From Calothrix sp. NIES-4105 (GTDB lineage Bacteria; Cyanobacteriota; Cyanobacteriia; Cyanobacteriales; Nostocaceae): DNA of 64,000 bases. The first letter of the stretch is position 1. Every line of letters starts with the position of its first letter. The stretch spans positions 8,485,717 through 8,549,716 of the forward strand of contig NZ_AP018290.1 of NCBI RefSeq assembly GCF_002368415.1, given 5' to 3'. The notes under the pieces are model-generated. The model worked only from the letters and a program-made list of their open reading frames with translations. It made no database searches and had not been told where the DNA came from. The position numbers were made by a program, and so were the translations under genes. Of this stretch, positions 9,701-16,200 are shown piece by piece.

Positions 9701-9797
9701 TGCTGGTAGAGTAATTGAGCAAGGAACCCATCATGAATTAATGGCAATGGAAGGTCATTATTTCTATCTCTACAATCAACAAGATGTGAATTTTTAA
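6765..9797 (+). CDS. Type I secretion ABC exporter: cNMP-binding domain, degenerate C39 domain, ABC permease-ATPase
   Basis: A 1010-residue HlyB-like exporter. Residues ~10-145 resemble a cyclic-nucleotide-binding (CAP_ED) domain (GDVLGEIGVL). Residues ~290-410 align with a C39 peptidase domain, but the catalytic Cys position reads LNSAIACFQMV (Ser for Cys) and the His position reads EDNFAVLYE (Asn for His), so it is a C39-like domain expected to bind rather than cleave substrate. This fits RTX cargo, which has no double-glycine leader. Residues ~440-730 hold the transmembrane segments. The ATPase has Walker A GGSGAGKST, signature LSGGQRQRIA, Walker B LLVLDEATSALD and a switch His (FITHRL). 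It exports unfolded RTX proteins in one step together with an HlyD adaptor (encoded next) and a TolC-like outer-membrane pore (not in the window). Confidence 0.95.
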   Translation: MSVATDSIAEFIVKLEGFDKLPSQAFANLLENIRPARYRVGQNILGKDKIPDRIVIIYEGRVRLLTHDPRTKVPTTLKFLESGDVLGEIGVLRELGCEIAIASSEVTCLTLDAGEYLHLLSKYPAFAQVRKNRCHLLEIFDVLGMQKQIQANAAINLKELAQNALLSAQVYYLSPKTTQVRQLEKELDPARIWFVSGGGTLKNFSPGSSLELGNSTGKLEIIGKSPVRLIGLRAFDLLLLDTSQQQHHIYEDSGVGDLDKLDQIEFPYAEKEEAKAASTVSRKDKRKYPFFQGKGQLNSAIACFQMVSKHLQMPFRRDIVNRILTENSKRSGTVSFQLCAYLAELVGLKSQLVDVPVSQMGRIPTPALIRYEDNFAVLYETGEKFVVLGVPSQGIQYFQPAEFVQELENEFETSESVAPQKLRVLLLSPTKATPQQRFGLQWFVPYLWRYKRVLIEVFIASFFVQLAALVNPLVVQIIIDQVIVQSSTKTLHIFGGLLVVVALFEALLTTLRTYLFVDTTNRIDMGLGSQIIDHLLRLPLNYYQRRPVGELATRINELENIRQFLTGTALTVGLDALFSVIYIIVMLFYSWQLTLVGLATIPIFILLTLVFSPLVRKQLRTKAERNAVTQSYLVEVISGIQTVKAQNIELRSRFSWQERYANYIASGFKTVVTSTIASSASSFLNKLSSLLVLWMGAYLVVQGELTLGELIAFRIISSYVTSPLLRLAQLWQSFQETALSLERLSDIVDTPQEAEDDRNNIPLPAVTGAVRYENIYFRFRADGPLQLCNVNLDFAPGQFIGIVGGSGAGKSTLTKLLIRLYEPESGRILVDGYDISKVELYSLRRQVGFVPQDSLLFEGTIQENIALTNPDATTEEIIEAARIAAAHDFIMDLPNGYNTKVGERGASLSGGQRQRIAIARSVLQRPKLLVLDEATSALDYITERQVCLNLAQAFQDSTVFFITHRLNTVKHADTIVVMDAGRVIEQGTHHELMAMEGHYFYLYNQQDVNF

Positions 9798-9960
9798 TTG
9801 AGCGATTCAGTCTGACACAAAGCAGGATTAGTGACTTCTTTGAAAAGTCAGGAATCTGAAACATAACAGACCAATCAGAAAAAGTATCAATCAAAAATCT
9901 TGTAAGAGCAAGTTCGCTGATCAACGTTGACTCCAACAAATTAATCAACTAAACCTGCCC

Positions 9961-9995
9961 AATCTAAAATCTAAAATCTAAAATCTAAAATCCAA
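9961..9995 (+). repeat. Heptanucleotide tandem repeat (TAAAATC-type)
   Basis: Between exporter and adaptor genes the heptamer AATCTAA/TAAAATC is repeated about five times, the last copy with one substitution (AAAATCC). It resembles the short tandemly repeated repetitive (STRR) sequences known from heterocystous cyanobacteria. A second run of the same heptamer lies at 52267-52292 just before csaB. Confidence 0.7.
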
Positions 9996-10002
9996 AACTG
10001 CC

Positions 10003-11607
10003 ATGACTAAACTAGATAATTACCAACTGAATGGTAGAAATGGTAACAGAAAGCATAAAGACAGTATCACACTAGTAGAATCAAAGAGATTACAAACTGA
10101 ACCAAAAACTCCCAAAACTCCTAAATTTTCTGCAAAAACACTTCCAAAAACCGATACACACAGTTTTGAGCAATCTGTAGTCCTGCGTCAATCTCCAATT
10201 TGGTCGCGCGTAATTATGGGGACTTTAGTAGGTTCAGCATGTCTTGGAATTGCTTGGGCATCTATAGCCAAAATTGAGCAAGCTGTTCCAGCAGTTGGTC
10301 AATTAAAACCGGAAGGAAGTGTCAAAAAAATTCAAGCACCAGTGGGTGGAGTTGTTAAACAAGTTTATGTCAAAGATGGACAGAAAGTAAAATCAGGAGA
10401 TTTATTGTTAATTTTTGACTCTACTGCTACAAATGCGGAATTAAATTCCCTGCAAAAAATTCGTACTAGTTTGATGCAGGAGAATCAAATTTATCGCCAA
10501 TTAGTACAGGCTAATTTACCTGTAAGTGTATCTGGAAAAGATTTAAGAAATTCTTTATCTCCAGAGGCTAGTTCTCTACTTAAAACTCGTACCGCTTTGC
10601 TTGCTGAAAACGAGCTATTACGAAAAGAATTGGCAAACTCAGATAATACTTCTGAGTTAGGAAGTGACGAACAAGTCCGCTTACAAACAGCCAAAATAGA
10701 ATTAGATACCCGCACAAATGCATCGCGTTTGGAGGTCGAACAAATCAGGAGATTATTGGCGCAAAATTCCATTAAAATCACCGATACTCAATCTACTTTA
10801 GCTATCGAAACAGAAATTATTGCTAAATTGGAACCTTTGGCAAAAGAAGGGGCAATTGCACAAATGCAATATCTACAGCAACAAAAGAAAGTACAAAACT
10901 TAAAGGCACAAATAGCGCAATTATTAGAAGAACAGCAACGTTTGCAATTTGATATTCAACAAGGGCAACAGGAAGTAAAAAATACGGTAGCTGTTTCTCA
11001 TAAAAATGTTTTAGAAAAAATTACGAATAATAAAAATAGGATTGCGGAAATAGAGAGCCAATTTACTAAAATTTTGTTAGATAACGAAAAGCAACTAGCT
11101 GATATCAATAGCAAAATTTCCCAAGCACAATTAAACGCCAAATATCAAGAACTTCGGGCGCCTATAGCTGGAACAATTTTTGATTTACAAGCTGGCGATA
11201 GCGGTTTCGTCACTAGACCAAGCGAAAAACTCCTCTCAATTGTACCCGACGATCAATTTATTGCCGAAGCATATATAACCAATAAAGATATTGGTTTTGT
11301 GCGAGAAGGGATGAAAGTAGATGTGAGGATAGATTCCTTCCCCTTTAGCGAATTTGGCGATATTAAAGGAGAAATTACTTCGATAGCTTCAGATGCATTA
11401 CCACCAGATGAAACTCATCAATATTATCGCTTTCCAATCAAAATCAAATTGAATCAACAATCACTTAATGTTAAAGGTAGACAAATATCCTTACAATCAG
11501 GAATGTCTGTAACTGCTAACATTAAAATACGCGAAGAAAGAAGTGTGATTAGTATGTTTACAGAGTTATTTACCAAACAAATCGAAAGCTTGAAGGAAGT
11601 TCGTTAA
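10003..11607 (+). CDS. HlyD-family membrane fusion protein of type I secretion
   Basis: A 534-residue periplasmic adaptor. Residues ~1-65 are cytoplasmic and polar. One membrane segment at ~70-88 (VIMGTLVGSACLGIAWASI) is followed by the first half of the lipoyl/barrel-sandwich domain (GGVVKQVYVKDGQKVKSGDLL). A long coiled coil spans ~140-380 (rich in Q, E, K, L), then comes the second lipoyl half (LRAPIAGTIFDLQAGDSG) and the beta-barrel C-terminus (FVREGMKVDVRIDSFPF). It bridges the ABC exporter and the outer-membrane channel. It sits 205 bp downstream of the exporter gene on the same strand, almost certainly as its partner. Confidence 0.95.
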   Translation: MTKLDNYQLNGRNGNRKHKDSITLVESKRLQTEPKTPKTPKFSAKTLPKTDTHSFEQSVVLRQSPIWSRVIMGTLVGSACLGIAWASIAKIEQAVPAVGQLKPEGSVKKIQAPVGGVVKQVYVKDGQKVKSGDLLLIFDSTATNAELNSLQKIRTSLMQENQIYRQLVQANLPVSVSGKDLRNSLSPEASSLLKTRTALLAENELLRKELANSDNTSELGSDEQVRLQTAKIELDTRTNASRLEVEQIRRLLAQNSIKITDTQSTLAIETEIIAKLEPLAKEGAIAQMQYLQQQKKVQNLKAQIAQLLEEQQRLQFDIQQGQQEVKNTVAVSHKNVLEKITNNKNRIAEIESQFTKILLDNEKQLADINSKISQAQLNAKYQELRAPIAGTIFDLQAGDSGFVTRPSEKLLSIVPDDQFIAEAYITNKDIGFVREGMKVDVRIDSFPFSEFGDIKGEITSIASDALPPDETHQYYRFPIKIKLNQQSLNVKGRQISLQSGMSVTANIKIREERSVISMFTELFTKQIESLKEVR

Positions 11608-11711
11608 AATCCGAATCGACATAGTTCAACCGCTAACAGGATTTTGGATTTACGATTTTCACGTGCGGGTGTTGTAGAATCAAATTTTAGATGTGCAGCA
11701 TATATATTTTC

Positions 11712-11785
11712 ACCACAGAGGCACAGAGAACGCACAGGGAAGAGGGAATTTCAAAATCTCTCTGTGCCCTCCGCGTCTCTGTGGT
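11712..11785. repeat. 74-bp imperfect inverted repeat (MITE-like)
   Basis: The ends are ACCACAGAG (11712-11720) and CTCTGTGGT (11777-11785). Both arms continue imperfectly with CACAGAG-type runs, so the whole element can fold on itself. It is the only recognisable structure in the ~360 bp between hlyD and the nucleotidyltransferase gene. A fold-back of similar style (CCACAAAG arms) forms the core of the element at 63644-63809. Confidence 0.6.
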
Positions 11786-11966
11786 AAAAAAAATACCCAC
11801 CAAAATTAAACTGTTATTCAAGGGTGAGGTTATGGGTTGATGAGATAATACAGGGGCAATTGGGCTATACAAATCTTTAGGTTTTCAAGTTATTGACAAA
11901 TGTTACTCTAGCTATTGGAAAGAGGTGATTTAAATCAGTTGTACCTAATGTAAAAATGGAGCCAAC

Positions 11967-12824
11967 ATGAATCAGCAATTGCCTCAGTTCATCCACCACG
12001 TTGTTGAGCGTTTGCAATCAATCCACGGAATTGCAGCTATTGCACTTGGTGGTTCAAGAGCGCGAGGCAATCATACCCAGAACTCAGATGTAGATTTAGG
12101 AATTTATTACCAGCCAGAAAATTCGCTCGATATAATTGCTCTTAATCACCTTGCTTCTGAACTTGATGATAAGGGTCGCCAAAACCTAATTACACCAATA
12201 GGTGGGTGGGGAAAATGGATTAATGGGGGTGGTTGGCTAAAGGTAGAAGGTTTATCTGTAGATTTCCTATATCGTGATGTGGTTCAAGTAAATCGTGTCA
12301 TTGATGATTGTTGTGCTGGGCAAATTACTATTGATTATCAACCGGGACATCCACACGGCTTTGTCTCCTCTATTTATATGGGCGAAGTTGCCATTGGTTT
12401 ACCACTTTTCGATCCAAATGGTGTTTTAGAAACTTTAAAGGCAAAAACAAAACCCTATCCTACACAGCTTCAAAAAGTAACAATTAATACCTTTGCCTGG
12501 GAAATAAGTTTTTCATTATCAGTTGCGAAAAAGTCAATTGCGCGCGGAGATATTGCATATGCAGCAGGTTGTTGCTTCCGCAGCGTCGCTTGTATGAATC
12601 AGGTATTATTCGCACTCAATCAAGAATACCTATTGAATGAAAAAGGCGCCGTGGCAATTGCCAATAGCTTTCCCCTTTGTCCGCAAAACTATCAACTCAG
12701 GGTTGAAGTGGCATTTGCTTTGTTAACTGTTGAGGCAAAATCGATTGTAGATGCTATAGCTATGCTTGAAGGAATTGAGCATGATTTAAGCCAATGGTAT
12801 GGTGATCGTCGTTTAGACATATAA
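11967..12824 (+). CDS. Nucleotidyltransferase-fold protein
   Basis: 285 residues. The N-terminal domain carries the polymerase-beta-superfamily motif GGSRARGNH...NSDVDLGIYY, with the two Asp residues that bind metal, and a later VDFLYRD that may supply the third acidic residue. The C-terminal half is helical and resembles DUF4037-type or aminoglycoside-nucleotidyltransferase-like proteins. The substrate cannot be told from sequence; transfer of a nucleotide to a small molecule or protein is possible. It is a single gene between the secretion operon and the RTX nuclease, with intergenic gaps on both sides. GGAGCCAAC lies just before the ATG. Confidence 0.8.
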   Translation: MNQQLPQFIHHVVERLQSIHGIAAIALGGSRARGNHTQNSDVDLGIYYQPENSLDIIALNHLASELDDKGRQNLITPIGGWGKWINGGGWLKVEGLSVDFLYRDVVQVNRVIDDCCAGQITIDYQPGHPHGFVSSIYMGEVAIGLPLFDPNGVLETLKAKTKPYPTQLQKVTINTFAWEISFSLSVAKKSIARGDIAYAAGCCFRSVACMNQVLFALNQEYLLNEKGAVAIANSFPLCPQNYQLRVEVAFALLTVEAKSIVDAIAMLEGIEHDLSQWYGDRRLDI

Positions 12825-12861
12825 AGTCAAAGCGCCGCCCCGTCACGAACATTCGCGGTTA

Positions 12862-12892
12862 TTTAAGATTAGCTTAACTTTAAGTTTAACTT
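12862..12892 (+). promoter_or_regulatory. Pho-box-like tandem repeat upstream of extracellular nuclease
   Basis: Three direct octamers, TTTAAGAT, CTTAACTT and TTTAACTT, begin at 12862, 12873 and 12885, that is with 11- and 12-bp spacing and AT-rich 3-4 bp spacers. This matches the form of the cyanobacterial PhoB/SphR box (PyTTAAPyPyT/A repeated every 11 bp). It lies ~400 bp upstream of a NucH-type nuclease, a class of gene that is in the Pho regulon in Synechocystis. Regulation here is inferred. Confidence 0.5.
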
Positions 12893-13290
12893 CTGTAATT
12901 ATTATGTATATATTAATTCTCCGTGATTGAGAATTTCTTTAGTAGTAGTAATTAGTACTACATGGTAGTGCATTTTTCCAAGTAAGGTACTGAGTAAGGG
13001 TGCCCAGATTATAAGTGGCTTTAGGATAGGCAGTACTTAACTAAAGTAAAAACCGCTATGTTTGAGGGCAATTTAGTAATTTTGTGCTTTTACAAACCAG
13101 GTGGCACATTTGTAACCAAAACCAATAAACCTTGATTTGATAAAAGCTTCAGCTTAACAGATAATGCCATTCGAGTATTTACCTACTTGAAATTGCAAGA
13201 AAATCTGTATATGCGAAAACTCTTTTATCGATAGTTTGAATCTGAAGTTTTGAGTGTATCAGTTATAAAAGTTTTAGGAGATACTAACAA

Positions 13291-16200
13291 ATGGCTTTGA
13301 CGCAAGGCGATATTGCTATTGTTGCTTATAATACCGATGGGGATGATAATTTTGCCTGGGTAGCGCTTGTAGATATTCCAGCAAATACAAACATCAATTT
13401 TACCGATTCATCTTGGCAAGATACAGGTTTTCGTACAACCGAACACTTGGATGCAGCAGGTGGTGGACCTTTAGTATGGAGTCACACGAGCATTATTACC
13501 GCTGGAACAGTAATTACATACAGTGGTGGTAACGCTGCTAACTGGAGCATTGGTACCAGAACAGGGACAGGGTTGAACTTAGCAGCCGGTGGGGACCAAA
13601 TCTTCGTTTATACTGGTACAAATGCTAGCCCAACATTTATCTACGGCGCCCATTTTGCAATTGGGACAAATTGGTTAGCAAGTGGTAGCAATAGTACTAA
13701 TACAAGTAACATTCCCCCTGGTCTTTCAGTAGAAGCAGGGACAGCGTTTTACGTCGGGAATTTTGATAACGGTTATTATACTGGCACTACAACAGGAACT
13801 AAGGCACAGCTACTAGCAGCCATTTCTAATACAGATAACTGGACTCGTGATGATGCTGGTCCTCTTGCTTCTTCTAATTGGAAATCAGCATTTACCCTCA
13901 CTGCACCAAATAATGCTCCAGTAGTTGTACTCAACGAAATTAACGTTAACCCACCAAGTACTGACAATCCCTTTGAGTATATAGAAATCAAAGGTACGCC
14001 AAATCAAACTCTTAGTAATCTCTATTTTGTTTCTATTGAAGGTGATAATAGCGGAACACAGGCAGGAACCGCTGACATGGTTGTTAGCCTCAATGGTCAA
14101 ACATTCGGTACTAACGGTCTGCTAGTAATTGCTAGCCCTACAGGTGGACATACCATCCCAGCAGCAACAACAAAAATCACCGATGCTCAGTTAAATAGCA
14201 GTGGTGGTGGATTAGAAAACGGTACTAATTCTTTTCTACTAATTAGCAGTCCAACTGCTATCACCGAAGGTACTGACTTTGATACTGATAATGATGGTGT
14301 TTTAGAATTACCCGCAGGCGCCACAATTGTTGATGCTGTTGGTTGGACGGATGGTGATGCTAACGATATTGTTTATGGTGGCGTAGTTCTAACTCAAAGT
14401 TCAGGTACTCCCGATGCTGCTACCCGTTTTCCGAATAACACTACACCAAATTCGGCTGCGGCTTGGTATAACGGTGATTTAACAGGTACTACAAATAATT
14501 CGGTTACTTACAGTTCTACTGCTGCTAGTGCCAACTTACCAGCAGGCGCCGTTCTCACACCAGGAGATGTTAATTATAACGGCGTCGTCCAAGCTGACCT
14601 GACAATTAGTAGTCTTACCGACTCCCCTGACCCAGTGGTAGTAGGTAACACGCTTACTTACACCCTAACGGTAAATAATGCTGGTAGCGCTAATGCTAGC
14701 GGTGTTTCTGTACAATTCACTTTACCCAACGGTGTAACCTACAACAGCGCAGGAGTTAGTAACGGTTTTACTGCTAGCCAATCTAGTAACGTTATCACCT
14801 TCACAGGTGGTAGCATCAATGCTGGTAACAACGCAACACTTACCATTAGCGTTACTCCTACTTCTACAGGTACATTAACTAGTGGAAGTGCGGTTGTTGA
14901 CCCTAGTAACACAATTACTGAAAGTAACGAAGCTAACAATTCAATTGCGGGAATTACAACTACCGTAAACGCTGCTAGTAACGCTACACCAACAATTCAA
15001 GAAGCTACAGCAACACCTTTTGTCAACCTTGCAGCTACTGGTTCGGGAGCAGTTAGTGGTGTAATTAATGACCCTACTGACCCCGCAAAAACTTTAGGTA
15101 TTGATTTTACAGTTGCTGATGCCGACACCCCAGTTGGTAATTTAAGCGTAACAGCAACTAGCAATAACACTAGTGTTGTTAGCAACGCCAACCTAACACT
15201 AACGGGAAGTGGAGCAAGCCGCAATTTAAAGATTAATCCAACTGGAGTCGGCTACGCCAACATCATTGTCACTGTCAGCGATGGCAGCACAAGCAGTTCC
15301 TACACAATTAATTACGCAGCTTCGGCAGCTTCCGTAAACCCCAGTACTACTAATTTTCATACAGGCGCCAGCGATGCAAGTACAGCTGTCGCTATTGATG
15401 CCAACTACATGTTTGTAGCTGATGACGAAGACCAGAAGATTCGGTTATATGACCGTAATGACTCTGGTTTGCCTGTAGCTAGCTTTGATTTTACTTCTTC
15501 TTTAGGACTAACCGATATTTCGGGCGGTGTACCTAGAGAAGTTGATATCGAAGCTTCAACAAAGGTCGGAAACCGCATTTACTGGTTAGGTTCCCTCAGT
15601 AATGCTACTAACGGGAATTTGCGTCCTAACCGTAACCGTGTATTTGCTACAGATATTAGCGGTAGCGGTGCAAGTACTACACTTTCCTACGTTGGTAGAT
15701 ATGACAACTTGCGCGCGGACTTAATTGCTTGGGGTGATGCTAACGGATATAACTTCACAGCTAGCGCTGCAAGTGGCAATATTCCCGAAGACCCGCAACT
15801 CGATGGTTTCAATGTTGAAGGATTGACAATTGCACCTAATGGTACGACTGCTTACGTAGCTTTCCGCGCGCCAAACGTTCCAACTTCCAGCCGTACCAAA
15901 GCGTTAATTGCTCCAATTACCAACTTTGCTGACTTGCTAACAGGCGCTGCAACCAGCGCGAATATCGGCACCCCCATCGAATTCGATTTAGGTGGACGTG
16001 GTATCCGCAGTATTGAACGTAACAGCAGTGGAGAATATCTAATTGTTGCAGGCCCTGCTGATCCTGATACAGGAACGGCGCCAAAAGACTTCCGTTTTTA
16101 CACTTGGACTGGTAATGCTGTAGATGCTCCAGTTTTGCGTGCTGCTAATTTAACTGCACTACAAACAGGTGGAAGTATCGAGTCGATTGTCGAAGTTCCT

